The notes below the pieces were generated by a model. The model did no database searches. It saw nothing but the letters and a program-made list of their open reading frames with translations, and had not been told where the DNA came from. A stretch of 64,000 bases of DNA from Sphingobium sp. Z007 (GTDB lineage Bacteria; Pseudomonadota; Alphaproteobacteria; Sphingomonadales; Sphingomonadaceae): assembly GCF_900013425.1 (NCBI RefSeq), contig NZ_FBXK01000005.1, forward strand, positions 1,054,001 to 1,118,000, read 5' to 3'. Positions 8,516-17,191 of the stretch are shown piece by piece. Each line of letters begins with the position of its first letter. Positions within the stretch are counted from its first letter, which is position 1. The position numbers and the translations under genes are program-made.

Positions 8516-9688
8516 TTATGAGAGACGGGCCTTGAAATCCTCATAAGAAAACGACCTTATTTCCGTAAGTTGGTCGCTTTCTGAGTTCCACAGCCAAATG
8601 GCGGGGAGCGGAACGCCGTTGAAAGTGTTGGTCTTCACCATCGAATAATGGGCCTGGTCGAGGAAGGCGATACGCGCGCCCGGTTCCGCGCCGCCGGGGA
8701 TTCGATAATCGCCGATAATGTCGCCCGCGAGACAGGAGGGGCCGCCGAGTCGGGTGACCGGACCGTCGTCCGGTTCATGCAGCATGGCAGGGCGATAGGG
8801 CGCCTCGATCACGTCAGGCATGTGGCAGGTGGCACTGATGTCGGTGATGGCGACAGGCATTCCGTTGTCCATCACGTCGAGGATTTCGCCGATGAGAATG
8901 CCCGCGTCGAGCGCCATCGCTTCGCCCGGTTCGATATAGAGTTCAAGGCCGGTCTGCGCCTTAATCTGTTGCAGAAAGGCGATCAGATCGTCGATCTGGT
9001 AATCGGCGCGAGTGACATGGTGGCCGCCGCCGAAGTTGAGCCATTTGAGGCGTTCGATATGGGGCATGACATAAGGTTCGATCGCGGCCCAGGTGCGGGC
9101 CAGCGGCGCGAAATCCTGTTCGCACAGATTATGGATGTGCAGGCCGTCGACCCCCTCCAGATGTTCGGGGCGCAATTGGTTCACCGGGAAGCCGAGGCGG
9201 CTGTGCGGTTGCGAGGGATCATATTTGGGCACTTCCCCCTCCGGGCGGAGGGGGTTGAGGCGCAGGCCGATGTCGAAGATGCGGCCATCGGCGCGGGCGG
9301 CGTCGATGACGGGTTTCAGCCGCGCGATCTGGCCGGGGCTGTTGAAGATCACATGGTCGGAAATTTTGAGGATTTCGGCGAGGTCATCGGGCTTGTAGGC
9401 GGCACAATAGGTCGCGACTTCGCCCCTATATTCCTCGCGGCCGAGGCGCGCTTCGTAGATGCCCGACGCGCAGACGCCGTCCAGATATTCGCCCAGCACG
9501 GGGCCGAGCGACCACATGGAGAAAGCCTTGAGCGCGCCCAGCACCTTGATGCCCGCGCGGTCGCCTATGTCGCGCAGGATGGCAAGGTTCCGCCGTACCG
9601 CAGCCTCGTCCACCACGAAGGCGGGCGAAGGGACGCGGTAGAGGTCGAAGCGGGCGAAAGCGGCGGGATCGCCGGCGCGGGTTTCCAT
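8516..9688 (-). CDS. nspC: Carboxynorspermidine/carboxyspermidine decarboxylase
   Basis: 390 residues of the NspC family, PLP enzymes of the alanine-racemase fold that decarboxylate carboxy(nor)spermidine to (nor)spermidine. Diagnostic segments: KVLGALKAFSMWS with the PLP lysine, HIHNLCEQDF, LNFGGGHHVTRADY, YIEPGEAMAL, and the catalytic-Cys segment GPSCLAGDIIGDY. The ATG at 9688 fits the usual METR-like N-terminus. Upstream, a long perfect inverted repeat separates it from the dehydrogenase gene. In this pathway putrescine and aspartate semialdehyde yield spermidine without decarboxylated SAM. Confidence 0.93.
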   Translation of the reverse strand: METRAGDPAAFARFDLYRVPSPAFVVDEAAVRRNLAILRDIGDRAGIKVLGALKAFSMWSLGPVLGEYLDGVCASGIYEARLGREEYRGEVATYCAAYKPDDLAEILKISDHVIFNSPGQIARLKPVIDAARADGRIFDIGLRLNPLRPEGEVPKYDPSQPHSRLGFPVNQLRPEHLEGVDGLHIHNLCEQDFAPLARTWAAIEPYVMPHIERLKWLNFGGGHHVTRADYQIDDLIAFLQQIKAQTGLELYIEPGEAMALDAGILIGEILDVMDNGMPVAITDISATCHMPDVIEAPYRPAMLHEPDDGPVTRLGGPSCLAGDIIGDYRIPGGAEPGARIAFLDQAHYSMVKTNTFNGVPLPAIWLWNSESDQLTEIRSFSYEDFKARLS

Positions 9689-9700
9689 AACAACATACTC

Positions 9701-9781
9701 CGTCACCCCAGCGAAGGCTGGGGTCTCAGGCGATAGGGCACGGCGACGCCGCATGAGACCCCAGCCTTCGCTGGGGTGACG
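9701..9781. repeat. Perfect 27-bp inverted repeat, palindromic intergenic element
   Basis: Bases 9701-9727 are the exact reverse complement of 9755-9781, with 27 bases between. Each arm contains its own small palindrome, CCCAGC-GAAG-GCTGGG. The same core recurs at 38792-38873 and, in a variant, at 47421-47485. It sits between the dehydrogenase and decarboxylase genes of the polyamine cluster, 12 bases upstream of the decarboxylase ATG. Confidence 0.9.
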
Positions 9782-9791
9782 ACTAAAGTCG

Positions 9792-10997
9792 TCAGAAATC
9801 CAGCGGCGCGTCCAGTTCCTTCACCTGCCAGGGCAGGCCGTGCTTGTTCAGCATGTCCATGAAGGGATCGGGATCGAACTGTTCGATGTTGAACACGCCT
9901 TCGCCTTTCCATGCCCCCGTCAGCATCAGCGCCGCGCCGATCATCGCGGGGACGCCGGTGGTGTAGCTGACCGCCTGATTGCCGGTTTCGGCATAGGCTT
10001 CCTCATGGTCGCAGATTTGATAGACATAGACGGTCTTTTCGACGCCGTCCTTCTGGCCGGTGGCAATGTCGCCGATATTGGTCTTGCCCTTGGTCGTGGA
10101 ACCCAGGCTGGACGGTTCGGGCAGGACGGCCTTGAGGAACTGTAGGGGGATGATCTCCTGGCCATTATAGATCACCGGATCGATCCGGGTCATGCCGACA
10201 TTCTGGAGCACTTCGAGATGCTTCAGATAGGCATCGCCGAAGGTCATCCAGAAGCGGATGCGTTTGATTTCGGGATAGAATTTGGCGAGGCTTTCCAGTT
10301 CCTCATGATACATGAGGTACATGTTCTTCGGTCCGACCTGGTCGAAGTCGAAGCTCTGCTTGTGGCTCAAGGCCGGACCCTCGACCCACTCGCCATTCGC
10401 CCAGTGGCGCGACGGCGCGGTCACTTCGCGGATGTTGATTTCCGGGTTGAAATTGGTGGCGAAATGCTGGCCATGGTCGCCGCCGTTGCAGTCGAGAATG
10501 TCGAGCGTGTCGATCGTGTCGAGCAGATGCTTCTTGATGTAGGAGGCAAAGACGCTGGTGACGCCGGGGTCGAAGCCGGAACCCAGCAGCGCCATGATGC
10601 CGGCTTCCTTGAACCGCTCCTGATAGGCCCATTGCCAGCTATATTCGAACTTGGGCGTGTCGCGCGGTTCGTAGTTGGCGGTGTCGAGATAGTCGGTCCT
10701 GGTCGCGAGGCACGCGTCCATGATCGCCAGATCCTGATAGGGCAGGGCGAGGTTCACGACCAACTTGGGCTGGACCTTCTCGATCAGCGCGATCGTCTCT
10801 GCGACATTGTCGGCATCGACCTGCGCCACGTCGATGGTCGCGCCGGTCAGCGCCTTCACCGATTCGGCGACCTTCTGGCAACTGACGAGGCGGCGGCTGG
10901 CGAGGGTAATATGGCTGAATATGTCTGGATTCATCGCCATCTTGTGAACCGCGACAGACCCGACGCCGCCTGCGCCTATGACCAGAACCTTGCTCAA
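9792..10997 (-). CDS. Carboxynorspermidine/carboxyspermidine dehydrogenase (saccharopine dehydrogenase family)
   Basis: 401 residues. Reductive condensation of putrescine (or diaminopropane) with aspartate semialdehyde using NADPH. Evidence is the N-terminal Rossmann motif KVLVIGAGGVGSVAVHK, the saccharopine-dehydrogenase signature around NLALPYQDLAIMDACL and GSGFDPGVTSVFA, and its place next to nspC. I chose TTG at 10997 (MSKVLVIG), eight bases after a GGAG. Residues before it do not look like protein of this family. It is the first gene of the polyamine cluster. Confidence 0.9.
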   Translation of the reverse strand: MSKVLVIGAGGVGSVAVHKMAMNPDIFSHITLASRRLVSCQKVAESVKALTGATIDVAQVDADNVAETIALIEKVQPKLVVNLALPYQDLAIMDACLATRTDYLDTANYEPRDTPKFEYSWQWAYQERFKEAGIMALLGSGFDPGVTSVFASYIKKHLLDTIDTLDILDCNGGDHGQHFATNFNPEINIREVTAPSRHWANGEWVEGPALSHKQSFDFDQVGPKNMYLMYHEELESLAKFYPEIKRIRFWMTFGDAYLKHLEVLQNVGMTRIDPVIYNGQEIIPLQFLKAVLPEPSSLGSTTKGKTNIGDIATGQKDGVEKTVYVYQICDHEEAYAETGNQAVSYTTGVPAMIGAALMLTGAWKGEGVFNIEQFDPDPFMDMLNKHGLPWQVKELDAPLDF

Positions 10998-11199
10998 TTC
11001 AACTGCTCCATCCTTGTGCCGCACCGACGCGCGAAATCGCCCATATAGGGACGTCGCGTGACAGAGCAAAGACGCAGTGCGATCGTCCAGTCGCCCCATG
11101 TGCCCTTTAGGCCATGGATGCATCTATTAGTTACGCTCGGGCGTATCTGCCGCGCATCCCGATGCTTTTGGGATGACATGATAGTGGAAGGATGCACCG

Positions 11200-11760
11200 A
11201 TGAAGTTCACCCCAATGACAATCGCGCTCGCCAGCGTGCTCATGGCCGCAGGCGGCGGCGTCGCCAATGCGAAGATGGCCGAAAATCCGATGGTCGGCGG
11301 CGCGGCCATGTACCCGACGAAGGACATTGTCGATAACGCGGTCAATTCCAAGGACCACACCACGCTGGTCGCAGCGGTCAAGGCCGCCGGCCTGGTCGAG
11401 ACGCTGAAGGGTCCGGGACCGTTCACCGTGTTCGCGCCGACCAACGCCGCCTTCGCCAAGCTGCCCGCGGGCACCGTCGAAACGCTGTTGAAGCCTGAGA
11501 ACAAGGACACTCTGACGAAAATCCTGACCTACCATGTGGTGGCTGGCAAGGTGAGCGCCGCTGATCTGGTGGCGCAGGTTAAGGCCGGTGGCGGCAAGGC
11601 GACGCTGACGACCGTTCAGGGCGAGCCGCTGACTGCCTGGGTCCAGGGGTCGTCGGTGTATCTGCAGGATGCCAAGGGCGGCAAATCGAAGGTGACGATC
11701 GCCGATGTCAATCAGTCCAACGGCGTCATTCACGTCATCGACACGGTGCTGATGCCCTGA
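11200..11760 (+). CDS. Secreted fasciclin-domain protein
   Basis: 186 residues. A signal peptide (to about residue 24, cleavage after VANA) is followed by one FAS1 domain with the H1 motif [17 protein letters not shown], the central LTYHVVAGK motif, and the C-terminal [15 protein letters not shown]1 domains are extracellular adhesion modules; in bacteria such single-domain proteins are periplasmic or cell-surface. A GGAAGG lies at a suitable distance before the ATG. The gene is transcribed alone, with its own terminator. Confidence 0.92.
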   Translation: MKFTPMTIALASVLMAAGGGVANAKMAENPMVGGAAMYPTKDIVDNAVNSKDHTTLVAAVKAAGLVETLKGPGPFTVFAPTNAAFAKLPAGTVETLLKPENKDTLTKILTYHVVAGKVSAADLVAQVKAGGGKATLTTVQGEPLTAWVQGSSVYLQDAKGGKSKVTIADVNQSNGVIHVIDTVLMP

Positions 11761-11804
11761 CCCCCGTTGTCCTCTGACCTCGTGGTCATGATGTGACGGC
11801 CGAC

Positions 11805-11843
11805 GGGCCGACGGCTGCACCCCTTGCCGTCGGCCCGTTTGTT
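11805..11843 (+). terminator. Rho-independent terminator after the fasciclin gene
   Basis: Ten-bp stem, GGGCCGACGG (11805-11814) with CCGTCGGCCC (11827-11836), followed by GTTTGTTT. It lies 45 bases after the fasciclin stop and in front of the convergent GFA gene. Confidence 0.8.
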
Positions 11844-11851
11844 TGTGCGGA

Positions 11852-12199
11852 TCAGAAGCTGGCCCCGTCGACCTTCTGAATCGTCAGTGCGTCGATGTCG
11901 ATGGAGGGCACGCAGCGCAGGTTGATTGCGCGCATGTCGCCCTGCGGTGACTTGCCGAGTGCAAAGGCTTCGGTGCCGCAGATCTTGCAGAATTGATGCG
12001 TGATGGCGTGCTTGTAGAAGAGATAGTCGGTCAGATGGTCCGCGCCGCTTTCGATGCTGAACTGGTCAGCGGGGACGAAGGTCAGGACCATCCCCTTGCG
12101 GCTGCGATGGGAGCAGTTGCAGGTCATCGCTTCGGTAGGCGCGTCCGCCGCGACGGTGAAAGCGACGGCGCCGCAATGGCAGCTTCCGGTATAGGCCAT
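11852..12199 (-). CDS. GFA family zinc-binding protein
   Basis: 115 residues of the glutathione-dependent formaldehyde-activating (Gfa/CENP-V) fold. Zinc-site cysteines are seen in GSCHCGAV (residues about 6-13), TCNCSH near residue 27, and CKICGTEAF near residue 70. GGGAGAA precedes the ATG. Most GFA-domain proteins have no proven formaldehyde role, so the function is open. It lies 28 bp downstream of the ATP-dependent ligase gene on the same strand. Confidence 0.9.
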   Translation of the reverse strand: MAYTGSCHCGAVAFTVAADAPTEAMTCNCSHRSRKGMVLTFVPADQFSIESGADHLTDYLFYKHAITHQFCKICGTEAFALGKSPQGDMRAINLRCVPSIDIDALTIQKVDGASF

Positions 12200-12227
12200 G
12201 GTCGTTCTCCCTTCCGCTAAGCCTGCG

Positions 12228-13826
12228 CTAACTGATCAGCTTCTTCAATCCCTCGACCGTATCCGCTTCCGCCGCCGGCTTGTCCTTGCGGATGCGGGCG
12301 ATGCGGGGGAAGCGCATGGCGACGCCCGATTTGTGGCGCTTGCTGTCGTGGATGCTGTCGAACGCGACCTCCAGCACAAGCGTCTTTTCGACTTCGCGCA
12401 CCGGACCGAAGCGGGCGGTCGTGTTCTGGCGGACGAAGCGGTCGAGCCACTTCAGTTCCTCATCGGTGAAGCCGCTATAGGCCTTGCCCACCGGATGCAG
12501 TTCGCCGTCATCCGTCCAGCAGCCGAAGGTATAGTCCGAATAGAAGGACGAGCGTTTGCCGTGGCCACGCTGGGCGTACATCATGACGCAATCGGCGGTC
12601 AGCGGATCGCGTTTCCACTTGTACCATAGCGCGGCCTTGCGCCCGGCGACATAGGGGCTGTCGCGGCGCTTGAGCATGACCCCTTCGATCGCAGCGTCGC
12701 GGGCACCGGCGCGGATGTCGGCGAGTGCATCGAAATCGAGGGCGTCGATGACGGCGGACAGATCGAAGCGGTTGGGATCAAGGCCGGGCATGAAGGCTTC
12801 GAGCCGAGCGCGGCGATCGGTCCAGGGGAGCGCGCGCAGGTCATCTTCGCCTTCGATCAGCAGGTCGTAGAGGCGAACGAAGGCGGGGTATTCGTCCATC
12901 ATCTTGGCGCTGACCGCTTTGCGGCCGAGGCGTTGTTGCAGGGCGTTGAAGCTGGCCGCGGCCCCGCCATGTTCGGCCGCGCCCTGCACTTCGCCCTTCA
13001 CCAATAGTTCGCCGTCCAGGACCGCATGGCCGGTGAAGGCGGCGGCGATCTCCGGGAAGCTGCCGGAAATATCGTCCCCGCCTCGGCTGTAGAGGCGGGT
13101 TTCGCTCCCGGTGCCGACGATCTGGATGCGGATGCCGTCCCATTTCCATTCGGCGGCATAGTCAGCCAAATCGACGCTGTCGGCTTCCAGTGGATGGGCG
13201 AGCATGAAGGGACGGAAATAGGGCGTGCCTTCAGGGTCCGGGCGGCCGGTGCGGCCCTCCGCCCAGTCGAACAGCGCAGTGTAGGGCGGGGCGAGGGCGT
13301 GCCAGACCTGTTCGACATCATCGACGCCGAGCCCGAAGCCCTGCGCGAAGCCGGTCTTGGCGAGGCGGGCGGAAATGCCCACCCGAAGCCCGCCGGTGGC
13401 GAGTTTCAGCAGGGCGAAGCGGCCGGAGGAGTCGAGATGATCCATCATCTGCGCCAGGGCATCGGGCGCGGCGGCGCGACTGACGGCGTGGAGGCGATCG
13501 ATGACGGCGGACAGGCTGAGCGAGCCGTCGTCCAGTTCGGCGGGCTGCTCTTCCCGTTTGGGCCAGAGCAGGGCGACGGTTTCGGCAAGGTCGCCGACAT
13601 AGTCGCGGCTCATTTCATAGAGGATGGGGTCGGTGCGGGCGCGGATCATTTCGCCGATGGCGGAGGATTTGACGGCCTTCAGGTCGAGATTGCCAGTCAG
13701 AGCGGCGAGCGCCCAGCCGCGGTCGGGATCGGGGGCTTCGCGCATATAGGCGGCGATGAGGTTCAGCTTTGCGTTGCGCGAGCGGGTATAGACGAGACCG
13801 TCGAGGAGTTGGGAGAATTGCCTCAT
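12228..13826 (-). CDS. Cisplatin-family-independent ATP-dependent DNA ligase (bacterial LigC/LigB type)
   Basis: 532 residues. N-terminal helical DNA-binding domain, then the adenylation domain with the nucleotidyl-acceptor lysine in EWKWDGIRIQI, the motif AVLDGELLV, EGVMLKRRDSPY and LWYKWKRDPL, then an OB-fold C-terminus. It joins nicks using ATP, in addition to the NAD-dependent replicative LigA expected elsewhere. I chose ATG 13826 (MRQFSQLL); sequence further upstream belongs to an inverted repeat. It is paired with the exonuclease gene upstream, a linkage known from many bacteria and thought to serve DNA repair. Confidence 0.92.
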   Translation of the reverse strand: MRQFSQLLDGLVYTRSRNAKLNLIAAYMREAPDPDRGWALAALTGNLDLKAVKSSAIGEMIRARTDPILYEMSRDYVGDLAETVALLWPKREEQPAELDDGSLSLSAVIDRLHAVSRAAAPDALAQMMDHLDSSGRFALLKLATGGLRVGISARLAKTGFAQGFGLGVDDVEQVWHALAPPYTALFDWAEGRTGRPDPEGTPYFRPFMLAHPLEADSVDLADYAAEWKWDGIRIQIVGTGSETRLYSRGGDDISGSFPEIAAAFTGHAVLDGELLVKGEVQGAAEHGGAAASFNALQQRLGRKAVSAKMMDEYPAFVRLYDLLIEGEDDLRALPWTDRRARLEAFMPGLDPNRFDLSAVIDALDFDALADIRAGARDAAIEGVMLKRRDSPYVAGRKAALWYKWKRDPLTADCVMMYAQRGHGKRSSFYSDYTFGCWTDDGELHPVGKAYSGFTDEELKWLDRFVRQNTTARFGPVREVEKTLVLEVAFDSIHDSKRHKSGVAMRFPRIARIRKDKPAAEADTVEGLKKLIS

Positions 13827-13837
13827 TTCCACGCCCT

Positions 13838-13915
13838 CGTTCGGTTCGAGATACTGAGCCTGTCGAAGGGCGAGAACCGTTGCGCCAGGGTTCTCGACAG
13901 GCTCGAACCGAGCGG
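13838..13915. repeat. Long imperfect inverted repeat (GTTCG/TCGAACC family)
   Basis: The left arm near 13841 (TCGGTTCGAG) matches the right arm near 13901 (GCTCGAACCGAG), and CCTGTCGA pairs with TCGACAGG. It fills most of the gap between exonuclease and ligase genes. Similar elements are at 30392, 42956, 45087 and 52469. Confidence 0.75.
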
Positions 13916-13935
13916 ATGTGGGGTATGAGATCGCA

Positions 13936-14928
13936 TCATCCCTCATCCTCATCTTCGCGGCCGACCAGGGCCAGGGCGCGGGCGCGGATCTGGTGGGTCA
14001 TGCACCAGTGGAGCAGGGCTTCTTCCCGGCCGTGGGTGATCCAGGTTTCGCTGGGCGCGACTTCGCGTATCGTATCGGTCAGTTCGTCCCAGTCGGCATG
14101 GTCGGATATGACCAGCGGCAGTTCGACATTTTTTTGCCGTGCGCGCTGGCGCACCCGCATCCAGCCGGACGCCATGGCGGTGATGGGATCGGGCAGGCGG
14201 CGGCTCCAGCGGTCGTTGAGGGCGGAAGGTGGCGACACGATGATGTGGCCGCGCATGTCCTTGGCCGCGACGCCAGTGGCGGGGCGCAGTTCACCCATGG
14301 CGACGCCGAATTCCTCGTAGAGGGCGCACATCCGTTCCATAGCACCATGGATATAGATAGCGTCATGATGGCCGCGCGCGCGCAGTTCACAGATGACACG
14401 CTGCGCCTTGCCCAGCGCGTAGGCGCCGACCAGCACGCAGCGGTCTGGATTGGCATGGAGCGCGGCGAGCAGCCGGTCCATCTCGCTGCCGGTATCGGGG
14501 TGGCGGAAGACGGGGAGGCCGAAGGTCGCTTCGGTCACGAAAATGTCGCACGGGACCGGCTCGAACGGCAGACAGGTCGGGTCGGGGCGGCGCTTGTAAT
14601 CGCCCGTCACCACCACCCGTTCGCCGCTATGTTCCAGCACGATCTGCGCCGATCCCAGCACATGGCCGGCGGGGACATAACGGATGGTGACGCCGCCCAT
14701 CCGCACTTCCTCGCCATAGCCGACCGCGGTGCCGCTGGCGGTGCCATAGCGCAGACCCATGATCGCCAGCGTCTCGCGCGTCGCCCAGACATGGCCATGG
14801 CCGCCACGCGCATGATCGGCGTGGCCGTGGGTTACCAGCGCCCGTTCCTGCGGCAGCGACGGATCGATCCAGGCATCGGCGGGACGGACATAGATTCCGG
14901 TGGGGTGGGGTTCGATCCAGTGGGCCAT
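13936..14928 (-). CDS. Ligase-associated DNA exonuclease (metallo-beta-lactamase fold)
   Basis: 330 residues. The metallo-beta-lactamase motif ALVTHGHADHARGG (HxHxDH), PAGHVLGSAQIVLE, VVTGDYKRRPDPTC and, near the C-terminus, ISDHADWDEL and WITHGREE are the metal-site and beta-CASP-like motifs of the SNM1-like nuclease family. The start at 14928 (MAHWIEPHPTGIY) matches the usual N-terminus. It precedes the ATP-dependent ligase gene with one repeat element between them, so the two probably act in one repair route. The usual third partner, a helicase, is absent here. Confidence 0.9.
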   Translation of the reverse strand: MAHWIEPHPTGIYVRPADAWIDPSLPQERALVTHGHADHARGGHGHVWATRETLAIMGLRYGTASGTAVGYGEEVRMGGVTIRYVPAGHVLGSAQIVLEHSGERVVVTGDYKRRPDPTCLPFEPVPCDIFVTEATFGLPVFRHPDTGSEMDRLLAALHANPDRCVLVGAYALGKAQRVICELRARGHHDAIYIHGAMERMCALYEEFGVAMGELRPATGVAAKDMRGHIIVSPPSALNDRWSRRLPDPITAMASGWMRVRQRARQKNVELPLVISDHADWDELTDTIREVAPSETWITHGREEALLHWCMTHQIRARALALVGREDEDEG

Positions 14929-14983
14929 GGATGCAGAAGATGGGAGAGGGCGTCCCGGTTCCGCAAGGCCATTTCCCCAAAGG

Positions 14984-15038
14984 CCGTCATCATGGCGTAA
15001 CCGGCCCGTCATGCGGGCGACATGCCATTGCCCTATCC
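14984..15038 (+). promoter_or_regulatory. PHO-box-like 11-bp tandem array with -10 candidate upstream of btaA
   Basis: Four seven-base units at exact 11-bp spacing: CCGTCAT (14984), GCGTAAC (14995), CCGTCAT (15006) and GCGACAT (15017). PhoB boxes are direct CTGTCAT-like repeats with 11-bp periodicity. A -10-like CTATCC is at 15033-15038, nine bases after the array, the layout of PhoB-activated promoters. The btaA start is 36 bases further on. Regulator assignment is inference. Confidence 0.5.
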
Positions 15039-15073
15039 GCGCCGGAACGACCCGGCAGCGAGGAGTGCGCACC

Positions 15074-16324
15074 ATGGCAGCGACAGCGGATCAGATCGGC
15101 TATCAGGACAAGACTGGCCATCAGAAAATCACCGACGCCGTGCATCGCCACCGGCATTTGTCGAAACAGGGGTTGCTGGAGCGCGCCTTCACCTTCGCGT
15201 TCCGTGGGCTGGTCTATGCCCAGATCTGGGAAGACCCGGCGGTGGACATGGAGGCGCTTGCGATCACGCCCGACAGCCATGTCGTGACGATCGCGTCGGG
15301 CGGCTGCAATGTGCTGAGCTACCTGACCGCCGATCCGGCGAAGATCACGGCGGTCGACCTCAACACCGCGCATATCGCGCTCAACAAACTCAAGCTGGCT
15401 GCGGCGCGCACATTGCCGGACCATGCCGCCTTTCACCGCTTCTTCGCCCAGGCGGACAGCAGGGAAAATGTCGCGGCCTATCGCGACATCGTGGCACCGC
15501 ATCTGGACGAGGCGACGCGGCGTTACTGGGAAGGGCGCGACCTGATCGGCCGGCGGCGGATCGGCGGATTCGCGCGCGGCATCTATAAACATGGCCTGCT
15601 TGGCCGCTTCATCGGCGCGGCGCATCTGCTGGCGCGGCTGCATGGCGTCAATCCCAAGCGGATGCTGGATGCGCGGAGCCGGGAAGAGCAGCGCGCGATC
15701 TTCGAAGCTGAACTGGCGCCGATCTTCGACAAGGGCTTCGTGCGCTGGCTGACCAGCCAGCCGGCATCGCTGTTTGGCCTCGGCATCCCGCCCGCCCAGT
15801 TCGAGGCGCTGGCCGGCGACGCGCGGATGGATAATGTGCTCAAGACGCGGCTGGAGAAGCTGGCCTGCGATTTCGACCTGAAGGACAATTATTTCGCGGT
15901 GCAGGCGTTCGGGCGGGGCTATGCCGGGGGAGAAGGGCCTTTGCCGCCCTATCTGCAAGCCGCGCACCATGAGGCGGTGCGGGCGCGGGCCAGCCGTGTC
16001 GATGTGCGGCACATCAATTTTACGGATTTCCTCGCCAGCCAACCAACGGCGTCGTGCGACCGCTATATCCTGCTGGATGCGCAGGACTGGATGGACGACG
16101 CGCAGTTGAACGCGCTGTGGGGTGAGATCACGCGCACGGCCAAGCCGGGCGCGCGTGTCCTGTTCCGCACCGCTGGCGAGCCGAGCATCTTGCCAGGGCG
16201 GGTGGCGGGCGATGTGCTGGACCGCTGGGACTATCGGGCGGAGGCGTCGCTCGACTATACGGCGCGCGACCGGTCGGCCATCTATGGCGGCGTGCATCTC
16301 TATGTGTTGAAGACGGCCCGGTGA
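15074..16324 (+). CDS. btaA: S-adenosylmethionine:diacylglycerol 3-amino-3-carboxypropyltransferase
   Basis: 416 residues of the BtaA (DUF3419) family. It transfers the aminocarboxypropyl group of SAM to diacylglycerol, the first step of the phosphorus-free betaine lipid DGTS. Family segments include GLVYAQIWEDPAVDMEAL, ASGGCNVLSYL, AVDLNTAHIALN and LDAQDWMDD. ATG 15074 follows GAGGAG. The stop overlaps the GTG start of the btaB-like gene (GTGA). In other Alphaproteobacteria the pathway is induced by phosphate starvation, which fits the array upstream. Confidence 0.9.
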   Translation: MAATADQIGYQDKTGHQKITDAVHRHRHLSKQGLLERAFTFAFRGLVYAQIWEDPAVDMEALAITPDSHVVTIASGGCNVLSYLTADPAKITAVDLNTAHIALNKLKLAAARTLPDHAAFHRFFAQADSRENVAAYRDIVAPHLDEATRRYWEGRDLIGRRRIGGFARGIYKHGLLGRFIGAAHLLARLHGVNPKRMLDARSREEQRAIFEAELAPIFDKGFVRWLTSQPASLFGLGIPPAQFEALAGDARMDNVLKTRLEKLACDFDLKDNYFAVQAFGRGYAGGEGPLPPYLQAAHHEAVRARASRVDVRHINFTDFLASQPTASCDRYILLDAQDWMDDAQLNALWGEITRTAKPGARVLFRTAGEPSILPGRVAGDVLDRWDYRAEASLDYTARDRSAIYGGVHLYVLKTAR

Positions 16325-16980
16325 CAGCGCAAAAGTCGAGCGATCATGGCGGGCTGATGGACGGTGTCTATCGCTATCAGAGGCATATCTACGACCTGAC
16401 CCGCAAATATTATCTGCTAGGGCGTGACGGGTTGATCGCCGATCTTGATCCGCCGGTCGGTGGCGCGGTGCTGGAGATTGGCTGCGGCACCGGACGCAAC
16501 CTGATCGCGGTGGGCAAGGCATGGCCCGGCACACGGCTTTATGGCGTCGATATCAGTGCAGCGATGCTGGAGACGGCGCGGGCGGCGGTGGCGAAGGCCG
16601 GCCTGGCGGACGGGGTGACGTTGGCGCAAGGGGACGCCTGCGGGTTCGATGCACAAGCCCTGTTCGGGCGAGTCGGCTTCGACCGGGTGTTCATCAGCTA
16701 TGCGCTGTCAATGATCCCTGACTGGGAGGATGCGCTGACCCAGGCCGCCCGATGCGTTGCGCCGGGTGGAAGGCTGGAGATTGTCGATTTCGGCCAGCAG
16801 GAGGAATTGCCTGCGCTGTGGAAGCGCGCCCTGTTCGGCTGGCTGGCCCAATTTCATGTGTCGCCGCGGCCCGACCTGGCCCCCGCGGTCCAGCGGACGG
16901 CGGAGGCGGTCGGTGGCCTGCCCAGTTGCCGGTCGCTCTATCGCGGCTACGCCCTGCGCGTCGGCATGATGCGGGTCTGA
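16321..16980 (+). CDS. btaB: SAM-dependent N-methyltransferase of betaine lipid synthesis
   Basis: 219 residues, GTG start overlapping the btaA stop. Class I methyltransferase with motif I VLEIGCGTGRNL (residues about 43-54), GVDISAAMLE, and FISYALSMIPDW. BtaB adds three methyl groups to diacylglycerylhomoserine to form DGTS. The assignment rests on domain type plus the tight coupling with btaA, as in Rhodobacter and Sinorhizobium. The methyltransferase class alone would not reveal the substrate. Confidence 0.87.
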   Translation: MTAQKSSDHGGLMDGVYRYQRHIYDLTRKYYLLGRDGLIADLDPPVGGAVLEIGCGTGRNLIAVGKAWPGTRLYGVDISAAMLETARAAVAKAGLADGVTLAQGDACGFDAQALFGRVGFDRVFISYALSMIPDWEDALTQAARCVAPGGRLEIVDFGQQEELPALWKRALFGWLAQFHVSPRPDLAPAVQRTAEAVGGLPSCRSLYRGYALRVGMMRV

Positions 16981-17090
16981 CCGACTGATGGGTTCAACGC
17001 TGTGTGCGATGTCAGACAGCTTACCCCCACGTCCATCAGTGGTCGGCGGCCGCCATGCGATGGATCAGTCGTTAAGATGGGCCTTGTGTT

Positions 17091-17115
17091 GCAACTAACC
17101 TGAATTCATATCGTT
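17091..17115 (+). promoter_or_regulatory. Possible EcfG-type general-stress promoter
   Basis: GCAAC at 17091-17095, 16 bases, then CGTT at 17112-17115. The alphaproteobacterial EcfG consensus is GGAAC-N16/17-CGTT, so there is one mismatch. It lies 77 bases before the response-regulator ATG. The rest of the 211-bp intergenic region (16981-17191) shows nothing I can name. Confidence 0.35.
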
Positions 17116-17191
17116 ATATCCCCATCGATGGCCCGCTCCGAGCATCATCGACTGAGAGACAGAGGCGCTCCCGCTCTACGGAGGCGAGCCC

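Noticed and set aside
9703..9912. 69-codon - strand frame across the palindrome at 9701-9781
   Set aside because: Composed of inverted-repeat DNA and antisense of the dehydrogenase end.
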